DNA from: HGM13006 sp900757695
Lineage (GTDB): Bacteria > Bacillota > Clostridia > Oscillospirales > Oscillospiraceae
Length of the DNA: 51,067 nt
NCBI GenBank assembly: GCA_959607825.1
Contig: CAUHNW010000020.1
Coordinates: 1 to 51,067 of the forward strand
Reading direction: 5' to 3'
Both the position numbers and the translations under genes were made by a program. How positions within the stretch are numbered: position 1 is the stretch's first letter; each line of letters starts with the position of its first letter. Below the pieces are notes generated by a model, which saw only the letters and a list, made by a program, of their open reading frames with translations, did not search any database and had not been told where the DNA came from. Shown here one piece after another: positions 39,843-49,220 of the stretch.

Positions 39843-40547
39843 TCACTGCGCAGGGTGGGCGGCGTCCCATTCCTTCTGCCGCTCCATCTGCTTTTGCAGA
39901 GCCTTCTGCCGCTGCTCTTCCAGCATCATATCCTTGACCTTCATGAGCCGGGAGGTGCTGGAACGCTCGTTTTCATCCAGCTTCATGGAGATATACTTGA
40001 TGTTGGTCTCCATTTCCGGGATCATAACGTATTCCAGCGCATTGACCCGGCGGCGGGTCTTTTCGATCTCAGAGGCCAGAAGGTGCATGGTCTTTTCCAC
40101 CTGCGCCAGCTCCAGCATATCCTGAAACACGGCGGACAGGGCTTCCAGCGCATCGTCCAGCTCGCCGGAGGTCTGGGCAAAGCCGTAGGGGAAGATCTCG
40201 GCGGGGTCGTCGTTTTTGGTGTGGAAGGTGTAGTTGGGCACCTCCACCGACATGATGTTCTGGAAGGACAGATCCAGTGCCACGGACTGCTTGGGGAAGG
40301 CCAGTGCCTGCTCCAGCATCTCGGGGCTCATCACAGAGGCCGCCACGGTGAAGGCACTGTGGGCCTCCATGAGACCGGCCTCCACCTTGGCCCGAAGCTC
40401 CTTGTTCCGGTGCACCACATCGAGAAACTGCCGCATCAGCTCATCCCGCTTATCCTTCAGGAGCTTGTGGCCCCGGACGGCGGTGGTGCGGCGGCTTTTC
40501 AGCCGGGAAAGCTCCATACGGGTGGGGTTTATGGTTTTGGATGCCAT
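39843..40547 (-). CDS. V-type ATPase subunit D
   Basis: 234 residues. Central stalk (rotor shaft) protein made of two long antiparallel helices: NPTRMELSRLKSRRTTAVRGHKLLKDKRDELM at the N-terminus and EKTRRRVNALEYVMIPEMETNIKYISMKLDENERSS toward the C-terminus, both classic subunit D signatures. Last gene of the operon, 13 bases after subunit B. Confidence 0.93.
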   Translation of the reverse strand: MASKTINPTRMELSRLKSRRTTAVRGHKLLKDKRDELMRQFLDVVHRNKELRAKVEAGLMEAHSAFTVAASVMSPEMLEQALAFPKQSVALDLSFQNIMSVEVPNYTFHTKNDDPAEIFPYGFAQTSGELDDALEALSAVFQDMLELAQVEKTMHLLASEIEKTRRRVNALEYVMIPEMETNIKYISMKLDENERSSTSRLMKVKDMMLEEQRQKALQKQMERQKEWDAAHPAQ

Positions 40548-40560
40548 TTATCCCACCTCC

Positions 40561-41946
40561 TTACTGCTGTTCCTTTTCGGGATAATACTTCTCGATATAC
40601 TTGGTGTTGATACGCTTCAGCTCGCTCTTGGGCAGGATGGAAAGGAGATCCCAGCCCAAATCCAGCGTCTCAAAGATGGAGCGGTCGGTATCGTTGCCCT
40701 GAGAGACATAGCGGTTTTCAAACTCCGTTGCAAACTTTGCATAGAGCTTATCGGTGTCGGACAGTGCAGCCTCGCCCAGAATGGTCATGAGCTCGGCGGC
40801 TTCCTTACCGGCAGAGTAGGCAGCGAACAGCTGGTTCATGGTGCCTGCGTGATCCTCACGGGTCTTGCCCTCGCCGATGCCCTTATCCTTCAGACGGGAC
40901 AGAGAGGGCAGAACGTCGATGGGCGGATTGATGCCCTTCCGGTACAGGTCACGGGACAGAATGATCTGACCCTCGGTGATGTAGCCGGTCAGGTCGGGGA
41001 TGGGATGGGTCTTGTCGTCCTCGGGCATGGTCAGAATGGGGATCATGGTGATGGAGCCGTCACAGCCCACCCGGCGTCCGGCACGCTCGTAGATGGTGGC
41101 AAGGTTGGTGTACAGGTAGCCGGGATAGCCACGGCGTCCGGGTACTTCCTTCTTTGCGGCGGAGACCTCACGGAGGGCCTCGGCGTAGTTGGTGATATCG
41201 GTCATGATGACCAGCACATGCATGCCCTTTTCAAAGGCCAGATACTCCGCAGCGGTCAGGGCCATCCGGGGGGTGGCGATACGCTCGATGGCGGGGTCGT
41301 TGGCCAGGTTGGAGAACATAACGGTACGGTCAATGGCGCCGGTGCGGCGGAATTCCTGAATGAAGTATTCGGATTCCTCGAAGGTGATGCCGATGGCGGC
41401 AAAGACAACGGCGAAGTTGCCTGCGTCGTCGCCCAGCACCTTGGCCTGACGGGCGATCTGGGCAGCCAGTGCCGCATGGGGCAGGCCGGAGCCGGAGAAG
41501 ATGGGCAGCTTCTGACCACGAACCAGCGTGTTCAGGCCGTCAATGGCGGAAACACCGGTCTCGATGAACTCGGAGGGGTAGTTCCGGGCGGCGGGGTTCA
41601 TGGGCAGGCCGTTGATGTCCATATAGGCATCGGGGAGGATCTCCGGGCCGCCGTCAATGGGATTGCCCATGCCGTCAAATACACGGCCCAGCATATCCTC
41701 GGAAACTCCCAGCTGCAGGGGATGGCCCAGAAAGCGAACCTTGCTCTTGGCCAGATTGATACCGGCGGAGGAGTCAAAGAGCTGTACCAGTGCGTCAGGC
41801 CCGTCGATCTCCAGCACCTGGCAGAGCCGCAGCTCACCGTTGGGAAGCTCGATCTCGCCCAGCTCGTCGTAGGTGACGCCCTCCACGTTCTTTACCAGCA
41901 TCAGAGGGCCGGAGACCTCGGAAATGGTGCGGTATTCTTTAATCAT
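40561..41946 (-). CDS. V-type ATPase subunit B
   Basis: 461 residues from ATG 41946, overlapping the subunit A stop; upstream in-frame residues belong to A shadow. Non-catalytic nucleotide-binding subunit: SGSGLPHAALAAQIARQA in place of a P-loop, ITFEESEYFIQEFRRTGAI, and PDLTGYITEGQIILSRDLYRKGI. Forms the A3B3 head with subunit A. Confidence 0.95.
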   Translation of the reverse strand: MIKEYRTISEVSGPLMLVKNVEGVTYDELGEIELPNGELRLCQVLEIDGPDALVQLFDSSAGINLAKSKVRFLGHPLQLGVSEDMLGRVFDGMGNPIDGGPEILPDAYMDINGLPMNPAARNYPSEFIETGVSAIDGLNTLVRGQKLPIFSGSGLPHAALAAQIARQAKVLGDDAGNFAVVFAAIGITFEESEYFIQEFRRTGAIDRTVMFSNLANDPAIERIATPRMALTAAEYLAFEKGMHVLVIMTDITNYAEALREVSAAKKEVPGRRGYPGYLYTNLATIYERAGRRVGCDGSITMIPILTMPEDDKTHPIPDLTGYITEGQIILSRDLYRKGINPPIDVLPSLSRLKDKGIGEGKTREDHAGTMNQLFAAYSAGKEAAELMTILGEAALSDTDKLYAKFATEFENRYVSQGNDTDRSIFETLDLGWDLLSILPKSELKRINTKYIEKYYPEKEQQ

Positions 41947-43717
41947 AGTCCTGAGCACCTGCCTTTGCGATAATTTTTTCGATCTGTGCGGTCATATCGT
42001 CCTCGATCTGCTGGTAAGCGGCCACATATTCGTCGTCGGGGACGGACTTGGCACGGCCGATCTTCTCCCGGGCATCGATATTTGTGAGCTCCTTCAGGGG
42101 GGCGCCCTTGGCCACGGCGTCACGGCAGAGGCTGTCATAGTCGAGGATCAGCTTCAGCAGACGGAACTGGCGGTCAAAGGAGGAGTACCAGTCGATCTCG
42201 TTGAAGGAGTTCTGCTGGAGGAAGTCCTCTCGGATCATCTTTGCGATCTCCAGCGTCAGCTGGTCGTCTACGCCCAGAGAGTCCTTGCCCACCATCTTTA
42301 CGATCTCGTCCAGCTCGGCCTCCTCCTGCAGGGTGGCCATGGCACGGTAGCGGTCCTTGGTCCAGTCCTTGTTGACGTTCTCATCCAGCCAGGGCTGAAG
42401 GGTGTCCATATACAGGGAGTAGGAGTTCAGCCAGTTGATGGCCGGGAAGTGACGGGCATAGGCCAGAGAGGAGTCGAGGCCCCAGAAGACCTTGACGATC
42501 CGCATGGTGGCCTGAGAGACAGGCTCGGAGGTATCGCCGCCGGGAGGGGAAACTGCGCCGATGGCGGTAAGGCTGCCCTGACGGTCATCGGAGCCGACGC
42601 ACTTGACCACGCCTGCACGCTCGTAGAACTGGGCCAGACGGGAGGCAAGATAGGCGGGATAGCCTTCCTCACCGGGCATCTCTTCCAGACGGCCGGACAT
42701 CTCACGGAGGGCCTCGGCCCAGCGGGAGGTGGAGTCGGCGATAACGGCTACGTCATAGCCCATATCCCGGAAGTACTCGGCGATGGTGATGCCGGTATAG
42801 ATGGACGCCTCACGGGCGGCCACGGGCATATCCGAGGTGTTTGCAATCAGCACCGTGCGCTTCATGATGGAGTCGCCGGTACGGGGGTCCACCAGCTCGG
42901 GGAATTCCCGCAGTACGTCGGTCATCTCGTTGCCGCGCTCGCCGCAGCCAATGTAGACCACCAGGTCTACGTCAGACCACTTTGCCAGCTGATGCTGGAT
43001 GACGGTCTTGCCGGAGCCGAAGGGGCCGGGGACGCAGGCGGTGCCGCCCTTTGCCACCGGGAACATGGTGTCGATGACACGCTGGCCGGAGCACAGGGGC
43101 TGGTTGGGGGAGAGCTTGTTCTTATAGGGGCGGCCGTTACGGACAGCCCAGCGCTGCATCATGGGCAGCTCTACGGTCTTGCCGCCGCAGTCCAGCACGC
43201 AGATGGTCTCCAGCACGTTAAATGCGCCGGTTTTGATCTCCTTGATGGTGCCTTCGGTGCCATAGGGAACCATGATCCGGTGCTCCATAACGGAGGTCTC
43301 CTGAACGGTGCCCAGAATGTCGCCGCCCACCACATGGTCGCCCACCTTGGCGGTGGCAACGAAATCCCACTTCTTCTCGTGGTCGATGGGGGAGACTTCA
43401 ATGCCTCTCTGGATGGTATTGCCGCAGCGCTCCATGATCTTTTCCAGAGGGCGCTGAATGCCATCGTAAATATTTTCAATCATACCGGGGCCCAGCTCTA
43501 CGCTCAGGGGGAAGCCGGTGGTTTCCACCGCTACGCCGGGGCCAAGACCGGAGGTTTCCTCGTAGACCTGAATGGAGGCGGCATCGCCGCGCATTTCGAT
43601 GATCTCGCCGATGAGCCGCTGAGGGCCCACTCGCACGACGTCATACATGTTGGCGTCTGCAAGTCCCTCGGCTACCACCAGAGGGCCGGAAACCTTGACA
43701 ACAGTACCGGTTGCCAT
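41939..43717 (-). CDS. V-type ATPase catalytic subunit A
   Basis: 592 residues from ATG 43717 with AAAGGA ten bases upstream; a TTG two codons earlier is less likely. P-loop GPFGSGKT (231-238), the A-subunit non-homologous insert (about 110-190), and YIGCGERGNEMTDVLREFPEL. Couples ATP hydrolysis or synthesis to ion movement. Separated from subunit F by 284 bases, most of it an inverted-repeat element, whereas other genes in the operon abut. Confidence 0.95.
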   Translation of the reverse strand: MATGTVVKVSGPLVVAEGLADANMYDVVRVGPQRLIGEIIEMRGDAASIQVYEETSGLGPGVAVETTGFPLSVELGPGMIENIYDGIQRPLEKIMERCGNTIQRGIEVSPIDHEKKWDFVATAKVGDHVVGGDILGTVQETSVMEHRIMVPYGTEGTIKEIKTGAFNVLETICVLDCGGKTVELPMMQRWAVRNGRPYKNKLSPNQPLCSGQRVIDTMFPVAKGGTACVPGPFGSGKTVIQHQLAKWSDVDLVVYIGCGERGNEMTDVLREFPELVDPRTGDSIMKRTVLIANTSDMPVAAREASIYTGITIAEYFRDMGYDVAVIADSTSRWAEALREMSGRLEEMPGEEGYPAYLASRLAQFYERAGVVKCVGSDDRQGSLTAIGAVSPPGGDTSEPVSQATMRIVKVFWGLDSSLAYARHFPAINWLNSYSLYMDTLQPWLDENVNKDWTKDRYRAMATLQEEAELDEIVKMVGKDSLGVDDQLTLEIAKMIREDFLQQNSFNEIDWYSSFDRQFRLLKLILDYDSLCRDAVAKGAPLKELTNIDAREKIGRAKSVPDDEYVAAYQQIEDDMTAQIEKIIAKAGAQDYD

Positions 43718-43840
43718 TCGCAATCATTCCTTTACGCTAAATTTCAATTCAGATGATTTATATCAATGCGTCGTTAGGTTGTTCCTAAAAGCATCATGAT
43801 GAAGTGCCGAACGCATGCGATCTGTACTTCAAAGGATTCA

Positions 43841-44000
43841 GGCAATACCACATAATTCAGGGGTGAGCATTCAGCCGGAGATTTTGCAGCGGAAAAAGGC
43901 AGTTTTTCGCAGGCATACTTTGTGTATGTCAAGAAAAAATAACGAATTTCCGGTGGAAAAGATCGGCTGAAGGCCACCAATGCAATTGTGCGGTGTTGCC
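43841..44000. repeat. 160-bp terminal-inverted-repeat element, copy 2, inside the V-ATPase operon
   Basis: Left end GGCAATACCACATAATTCAG (43841-43860), right end GCAATTGTGCGGTGTTGCC (43982-44000), the latter identical to the right end of 12318-12479. It begins one base upstream of the subunit F stop codon complement and fills most of the F-A gap. The remaining 43718-43840 holds the subunit A ribosome site and nothing else recognisable. Confidence 0.8.
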
Positions 44001-44001
44001 G

Positions 44002-44310
44002 TTAAAGAATATCTGCGCCCACCGCACGTTCTACCGCACTTTGCAGCGCACTTTCGCCCAGACCCAGAGAACCGGATTTGCCGGGGATCAGGATGATGGC
44101 GGGGGTGACGCTGTCGTGATAGCGGTGGATCTCCTGAGAGAGCTGGGAGGCCAGCTGCTCGGTCATATAGATGATGGCGTATTCCTCCCGGGCCAGCTTG
44201 TGGAGGGTATGACGGGCCTCCTGAAGATCCTCGGCGGGAAATACCTCGAGGCCCAGAGCGCCGAAGCCCAGAATGCTGTCCCGGTCGCCCATTACAGCAA
44301 TTTTATACAT
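44002..44310 (-). CDS. V-type ATPase subunit F
   Basis: 102 residues from ATG 44310, overlapping the subunit C stop by eight bases. A Rossmann-like small stalk protein: MYKIAVMGDRDSILGFGALGLEV then EEYAIIYMTEQLASQL and AIILIPGKSGSLGLGESAL. Its stop lies one base from the inverted-repeat element, which may have replaced the original junction to subunit A. Confidence 0.92.
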   Translation of the reverse strand: MYKIAVMGDRDSILGFGALGLEVFPAEDLQEARHTLHKLAREEYAIIYMTEQLASQLSQEIHRYHDSVTPAIILIPGKSGSLGLGESALQSAVERAVGADIL

Positions 44311-45298
44311 AAGCGTCACGCAGCCTTTCCCGGATGGATTCGGTGGGAACGCCGCTGAGACGGCCGGACATGATGATCCGGGCAGCGGTGATCTCATTTT
44401 CCTTGGCAGCCACATAGGCTACCAGCACGCTGTCGCCAAAGGACACAAGGCGGCTCTTCTGGAGATAGGCGTTGAGGGCGTTGTCGATCTGCCGCTCAAA
44501 TTCCGTCTGCCGTCCGCCCTTCTTTACGGTGTCGCCGGTGGCGGCAGCCTCGGAAAGGGCCCCGGTGAAGGTGGCGCTGAGGTTTCCGCCGCCCATGACG
44601 CAGGAGAGAATGGACTCCGGGGAAACGGCGCCTCCAGGGAGAAGAGCGCCCTTCAGAAAGTCCAGATCCTTCTTCATGCGGATGCTCCGCACGGCGGATT
44701 TCAGGTTGGCCCCGTCGATCTGAAGCTGTACATAGCCCAGAAGGAAGCTGCTGCCGGAGCGCTTTGCGGTCTCCAGCATTTCGCCGTAGCAGGCCTTATC
44801 CAGAGAAAAGTCGCTTTTCTGGGGATCGCCGGTGGCGGAGAGAATCTCGCCTGCGGCCTCCAGCGCCTTTCGGGCAGTGTCCGAAAGGAAGCCGGTCTCC
44901 CCGTGCTCCACCGCCCGCTTCATGTCGGCGGCAGGCCAGCGGCCCGCATCAATGAGCATGCTGTCGGGGCTTTTCCCGGAGCGGGCGCATTTGGTCAGGG
45001 CCTTCATGTTGTGATAATCATATTTGATCCTGAATACATCTACAATGTCCGCATTGGGGGACATGGCGGCCAGCTCGGAGAAGGTCTCCGCTCTGGCATC
45101 GCTGAGGGCATGGCTCAGTGCGTCCATGCCGGGCTTATCAAGGCCCTTGTAGCCGCACTCGGAGAGCACCTTGGCGGCGTCCTCATCGGTGCGGGCCTCC
45201 AGCATCCGCTCCATCCGTTCCCGGGTGAGCAGATGATTTTCCATGCTCCGCAGCCGGGTAGAAATATACAGGAAATCGGTATCCTTGAGCTTAGACAA
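44303..45298 (-). CDS. V-type ATPase subunit C (AC39-like)
   Basis: 331 residues if started at TTG 45298, seven bases after AAGGAGG; an ATG two codons earlier (45304) sits only one base from that site and is less likely. All-helical protein connecting the rotor stalk to the membrane ring: DTDFLYISTRLRSMENHLLT, NADIVDVFRIKYDYHNMKAL and AYVAAKENEITAARIIMSGR at the C-terminus. Confidence 0.88.
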   Translation of the reverse strand: MSKLKDTDFLYISTRLRSMENHLLTRERMERMLEARTDEDAAKVLSECGYKGLDKPGMDALSHALSDARAETFSELAAMSPNADIVDVFRIKYDYHNMKALTKCARSGKSPDSMLIDAGRWPAADMKRAVEHGETGFLSDTARKALEAAGEILSATGDPQKSDFSLDKACYGEMLETAKRSGSSFLLGYVQLQIDGANLKSAVRSIRMKKDLDFLKGALLPGGAVSPESILSCVMGGGNLSATFTGALSEAAATGDTVKKGGRQTEFERQIDNALNAYLQKSRLVSFGDSVLVAYVAAKENEITAARIIMSGRLSGVPTESIRERLRDAYV

Positions 45299-45321
45299 GC
45301 TCATTCCTCCTTCCAAACGGC

Positions 45322-45921
45322 TTAATCAAAGAGCACGGCAGCCACGTCCTTGGCGGTATTCTGCCGCTGGAGACGGATCAGGGCACGGAAGGTGCAGTTG
45401 GTTTCCACATTGCCGTCCTGCACATAGAGGCCGCCCTGAAAGTCCCGGGACTCCTCGGAGAGGGTCAGATTGCCGGGACGGCCTTCCTTCCCAAGCTGCT
45501 CGTTGGCGGCGATGACCACACGCTTGCCGTAGCGGCTGCGATCGGTCTGGGAGAAGATCAGCGCCTCGCTTCCGGTGGTGCTGGCGCCTACGGCCAGACG
45601 GGTCAGCAGCTCGGCATACCGGTCCTCGGGCAGGGAAAGCAGCTTCTGATAGGCCAGCTCAAAGGCCTTTTCCAGCATCTCCTGCTTGGCTGCCAGCTGG
45701 AGCTTCCGGGCTTCCAGCTGCGCCACGCTGCCCAGACGCTCCACCCGTTCCCGGGCGTCCTTTTCGCCCTTTTTCACGGTGGCCTTGTAGTCGTCATCTG
45801 CGGCGGCCACATAGCCCTCATAGACGGCCTTGGCCTGTGCTTCGGCACGGTTCATCAGCGCCTTGATGTCGGTATCATTCTGGGCGGCGATGCGTTCCGT
45901 GATTTTTTCAATACCATTCAT
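45322..45921 (-). CDS. V-type ATPase subunit E (peripheral stalk)
   Basis: 199 residues. Long charged N-terminal helix (residues 1-90, MNGIEKITERIAAQ...) and a C-terminal globular part ending FRALIRLQRQNTAKDVAAVLFD. Pairs with the G/H-type subunit encoded first in the operon to form the stator stalk. Lies 28 bases after subunit K. Confidence 0.9.
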   Translation of the reverse strand: MNGIEKITERIAAQNDTDIKALMNRAEAQAKAVYEGYVAAADDDYKATVKKGEKDARERVERLGSVAQLEARKLQLAAKQEMLEKAFELAYQKLLSLPEDRYAELLTRLAVGASTTGSEALIFSQTDRSRYGKRVVIAANEQLGKEGRPGNLTLSEESRDFQGGLYVQDGNVETNCTFRALIRLQRQNTAKDVAAVLFD

Positions 45922-45949
45922 AATTGTTACCCTCTTTGACGGGATAAGA

Positions 45950-46432
45950 TCAGAGCCAGATCAGCATCAGCATGGAAGCCAGCAGGGACAGGATGGCGTA
46001 GAACTCTACGATACCGCAGAGGATCAGGCCCTTGGACCAGTCGTTGGGCTTCTTAGCGAGAATGTTGATGGAGCCGGCAGCAACACGGCCCTGTGCAATG
46101 GCGGACAGCAGGCCGCCGATGGCCATGGGCAGGCAGGCAACCAGATACTGCATGCCTTCGGTGACGGACATGTTCACAGCGGAGCCGTCCAGCATGCCCA
46201 TGCTGATGAGGGCGAAGAACCAGACAACCAGACCGTACAGGCCCTGGGTACCGGGCAGCAGCTGAAGTACCATGACCTTACCGGATTTGGAAGGATCCTC
46301 GCTGAGCAGGCCGGTGCCGGCCTCACCGGCAATGCCGGTACCCTTTGCGGAACCTACGCAGGAAAGACCTACTGCAAGACCGGCGCCCAGAAGGGCCAGA
46401 GCCAGACCGCCAAAACTATCCAAGAAATTCAT
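45950..46432 (-). CDS. V-type ATPase subunit K (membrane rotor ring), Na+-type
   Basis: 160 residues, four membrane helices as two fused hairpins. First hairpin LQLLPGTQGLYG; second QGRVAAGSINILAKKP then GIVEFYAIL. Residues matching the Na+ ligands of the Enterococcus hirae ring are all present: Leu59, Thr62, Gln63, Gln114, Glu143, with Tyr66. Only one carboxylate per four helices (Gln63 replaces Glu in the first hairpin), as in V-type rings. Confidence 0.92.
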   Translation of the reverse strand: MNFLDSFGGLALALLGAGLAVGLSCVGSAKGTGIAGEAGTGLLSEDPSKSGKVMVLQLLPGTQGLYGLVVWFFALISMGMLDGSAVNMSVTEGMQYLVACLPMAIGGLLSAIAQGRVAAGSINILAKKPNDWSKGLILCGIVEFYAILSLLASMLMLIWL

Positions 46433-46445
46433 AACTGTTTCCTCC

Positions 46446-48380
46446 TTAAGAAATTACGTCCACATAATCTGTGTCGATTTTAACGGGTGTAAAGGGCTTG
46501 CCGCCGTCCTCATAGAACCGGCCAAAGAACTCCAGGCACTGGAGCCGCATGTCATGGACATAGCAGCCCAGCAGGTTCAGGGCCATGTTCAGGGCGTTGC
46601 CCAGCATAGAGATGATGAAGAAAAGCACCACATTGCCGGTGAGGGAGCCGAGGGTGTTGAATACCTGCGCAATGACTGCGCCGGCCAGCATCAGGGCCAT
46701 CAGCCGGGAATAGGAGAGAATATCACTGAAGTAGCCGGTGATATTGTTGTACAGGGAACCGCCGATGCCCATGAGCTTTCCGCCGATGCCCTTTTTGCCG
46801 TAGCCCTGGGTCAGCACCAGCAGAACCACAATGGCGATGATGCAGGGCTTTACCGCCCCGGTCACTGCGGCCACGCCGCCTAAGACAAAGACCAGATACC
46901 ATGCGCCTTCACTGCACAGGGCGTCCATGGTCTGCCCACGGCGGATCTTGTTGTACATGCTCACGGCCATGCCGGTGAAGATCTGGATCACGCCCAGCAC
47001 CAGAGAGCCGATGAGTACGGCCAGCGCATCATCCAGCGGGGAGAACAGGCTGGGCAGAGTCACGGCGGTGCCGGAGACCATTTCGGTGAGCTTGGGAATC
47101 AGATCTCCAAAGAAGCTGCCGGTGATGGCGCCGAAGAAGAAGGTGGCCACACCGCAGTATTTGAAGAGGTTGAAGAACTGGGCGTTTTCGCCCCGCAGGT
47201 TTTTCTTTTTCACCACAAACCAGCAGCCCAGCATCATCAGAAGCCCGTAGCCCATGTCCGCCATCATCATGCCGTAGAAGAAGATGAAGAAGGGGGCCAT
47301 CAGGGGGTTGGGGTCCACGCTGCCGTAGGCAGGCAGGGCATACATGTTGGTTACGGTGTTCAGGGAGCTGACCACGGTGCTGCTTTGGAGCTTGACCGGA
47401 ACCTCGGGATATTCCTCCGGGGCGGGATCCGTCAGCTCATAGGCGCAGCCGAAGCTGTCCAGCAGCTCCGTCAGGGCCTTTTCCTGCTGGGCAGGGGCCC
47501 AGCCTTCCAGGAAGAAGGTCTTTTCGGTGTCCATGAGCCGCTCCTTATTGAGCTCCTTCTGGATCTCCTGCACCATGCGGTCGTGGCACAGCTGGAGCTT
47601 CAGACGGCTCTCCTTGCAGGCGGCGATGGATTCCTTCAGGCTTTCGCACTGCTGCTGGAGGCCCTGCCGCTGGGAATCCAGATAGGAAAGGGTCTCCTTT
47701 GCGGTGCCGGTGATGCCCTTAAAGGAGGCGTTGCTGAAGCCGTAGGGCTTCAGTGCTTCCAGTGCTGCCTCCTCCTGCGGCCGGTAGCACATGAGCAGCA
47801 GGTAATGTACCTCGGCATCGGTGGAAGCCTCATAGAGCTCCGATGCGTCGGCGGCAAGGGCAAGATCCTTCCGGACATGCTCGAGATCCGCCGTGGCGGG
47901 CATCATGCCGAACTGCACATACACCGAGGGGGTGGACTGGGTGCCCAGCGGGATCTCCAGCGGCTCCCATGGCTTCAGGGTCTGGCAGGTGGCGGCGATC
48001 TTCTGGATCCCCGCCGTGGCCTCCTGAAGCTGGGCGGCGTAATGGTTGATCTTTCGGACAATGCCCATGGCCTCGGCGGCGTTCTGCTGGCTGAACAGCT
48101 CGTCTTCCAGCACCTGGGGCTTGGGAGCCAGCAGCTTTGACTTTTCCGGGGCATAGGTACCCAGCACGGATAGCGCAGCGTCTGTCTCTTCCAGCATCCG
48201 TTCCTTTTCGGAGCGGGTGCTCTCCCCGGGGCGCACCAGCGAAGCCCACTGGGGGTCGCTGAGGGAGCCGTCGGGCTGGGATACCTCTACACAGCCAAGC
48301 TGCTGCAGCTTTTCGAATAGCGCATCCCGATCCTGCAAAAGGCCGAACAGACGCAGTCGTTTCATACTGACGATTGCCAT
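46446..48380 (-). CDS. V-type ATPase subunit I (membrane stator)
   Basis: 644 residues. N-terminal half cytoplasmic with coiled coils (about 60-110 and 230-280); C-terminal half with about eight membrane helices from residue 345 (PLMAPFFIFFYGMMMADMGYGLLM). The conserved Arg of the ion path should lie in the SYSRLMALMLAGAVIAQVFN helix. One base separates its start from the upstream subunit stop; the ribosome site is weak, consistent with coupling. Confidence 0.92.
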   Translation of the reverse strand: MAIVSMKRLRLFGLLQDRDALFEKLQQLGCVEVSQPDGSLSDPQWASLVRPGESTRSEKERMLEETDAALSVLGTYAPEKSKLLAPKPQVLEDELFSQQNAAEAMGIVRKINHYAAQLQEATAGIQKIAATCQTLKPWEPLEIPLGTQSTPSVYVQFGMMPATADLEHVRKDLALAADASELYEASTDAEVHYLLLMCYRPQEEAALEALKPYGFSNASFKGITGTAKETLSYLDSQRQGLQQQCESLKESIAACKESRLKLQLCHDRMVQEIQKELNKERLMDTEKTFFLEGWAPAQQEKALTELLDSFGCAYELTDPAPEEYPEVPVKLQSSTVVSSLNTVTNMYALPAYGSVDPNPLMAPFFIFFYGMMMADMGYGLLMMLGCWFVVKKKNLRGENAQFFNLFKYCGVATFFFGAITGSFFGDLIPKLTEMVSGTAVTLPSLFSPLDDALAVLIGSLVLGVIQIFTGMAVSMYNKIRRGQTMDALCSEGAWYLVFVLGGVAAVTGAVKPCIIAIVVLLVLTQGYGKKGIGGKLMGIGGSLYNNITGYFSDILSYSRLMALMLAGAVIAQVFNTLGSLTGNVVLFFIISMLGNALNMALNLLGCYVHDMRLQCLEFFGRFYEDGGKPFTPVKIDTDYVDVIS

Positions 48381-48381
48381 A

Positions 48382-48696
48382 TCAGTCTATCACGATCCTT
48401 TCTACAATGCGATCCGCCGCAGCGTCCAGCCGGCTTTCGGCGTGGGCACGGAGCACAGCGCACTGATTTTCTGCATGATGCATGATTTCCTCCGCATTTT
48501 TTGCGGCCTCGGCCTCTGCGGCCTGCATCATCTTTTTTACCTCTCCGGCGGCCTCGGCCTCTTTCCCGGCCTGATAGGCCCGGCCCTTGGCGTCGGCGTC
48601 GGAGATCAATTGCTTGGAAGCGGCGGAAGCCTCCTGCATGGAGGTCTTTGCCTCTGCCTCAGCAGCAACAACCTTGTTCATGGCATCCAGAGTCAT
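48382..48696 (-). CDS. V-type ATPase subunit G/H (peripheral stalk helix)
   Basis: 104 residues, almost entirely one Ala/Glu/Lys-rich amphipathic helix (AEAEAKTSMQEASAASKQ... EIMHHAENQCAVLRAHAE). Composition, length and first position in the operon fit the stator-stalk subunit pairing with E. Confidence 0.8.
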   Translation of the reverse strand: MTLDAMNKVVAAEAEAKTSMQEASAASKQLISDADAKGRAYQAGKEAEAAGEVKKMMQAAEAEAAKNAEEIMHHAENQCAVLRAHAESRLDAAADRIVERIVID

Positions 48697-49142
48697 GGTT
48701 TCACCGCCTTTACGTTGAAATTCGGAAGGGCTGGTCAGAGCCCTGCATCCTATGGGGCGGGATGTGCCACTACCCCAGCCTGAGGATGTGCCGTTCTACT
48801 GTCAATTATACCGGGAAAAAATCAAATGTGGTATCGCACTTTCTGTACAAAAATAAGGGGCATTTTTTGTCATATACAGAGCATCTTCACGAAGATTTTA
48901 CACCGGGCATTTGTTTTCTTGGACAAAACGGCGTTTCTGTCCGCATTTTGCGGACACAGTGAATATTATTCAACAATGGATTTACCTGCTGAATAAAAAT
49001 GACTAAAAGTCATTTCCTTATGAGTATAGCAAAATATTTTGCAGAATGCAAGTAGAATGGAGAAATATTTTCAGTTTATCCGTGGAGAATGACCATGCAG
49101 CCGTCAAATGCCCGGGGACGAAGGCGAGAAAAACGGACTTAC
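48697..49142. other. Intergenic region upstream of the V-ATPase operon
   Basis: AT-rich gap holding regulatory sequence but no supported gene. Visible: a minus-strand TATAAT at 48805-48810 without a good -35 partner; hairpin TGTCCGCA/TGCGGACA (48938-48956); palindrome AAATGACT-AAA-AGTCATTT (48997-49015). It probably contains the V-ATPase promoter, but I could not place it confidently. Confidence 0.5.
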
Positions 49143-49172
49143 TTTTTTTACCCAATTCACATGGAAATGGGT

Positions 49173-49212
49173 AAAAAAACCCCTCTGAGGGGGAAACGAC
49201 ACCTCAGAGGGG
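49173..49212 (-). terminator. Terminator of leuA
   Basis: Minus strand CCCCTCTGAGG/CCTCAGAGGGG with T7 after the stem, nine bases past the leuA stop. A second AT-rich dyad (TTTTTTTACCCA/TGGGTAAAAAAA) abuts it at 49143-49179. Confidence 0.9.
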
Positions 49213-49220
49213 AAAGTGAA

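Noticed and set aside
41873..43756. Long plus-strand open frame opposite V-ATPase subunit A (and similar ones opposite B, K and leuA)
   Set aside because: Antisense shadow caused by strong third-position GC bias; the minus-strand products are complete, conserved enzymes.
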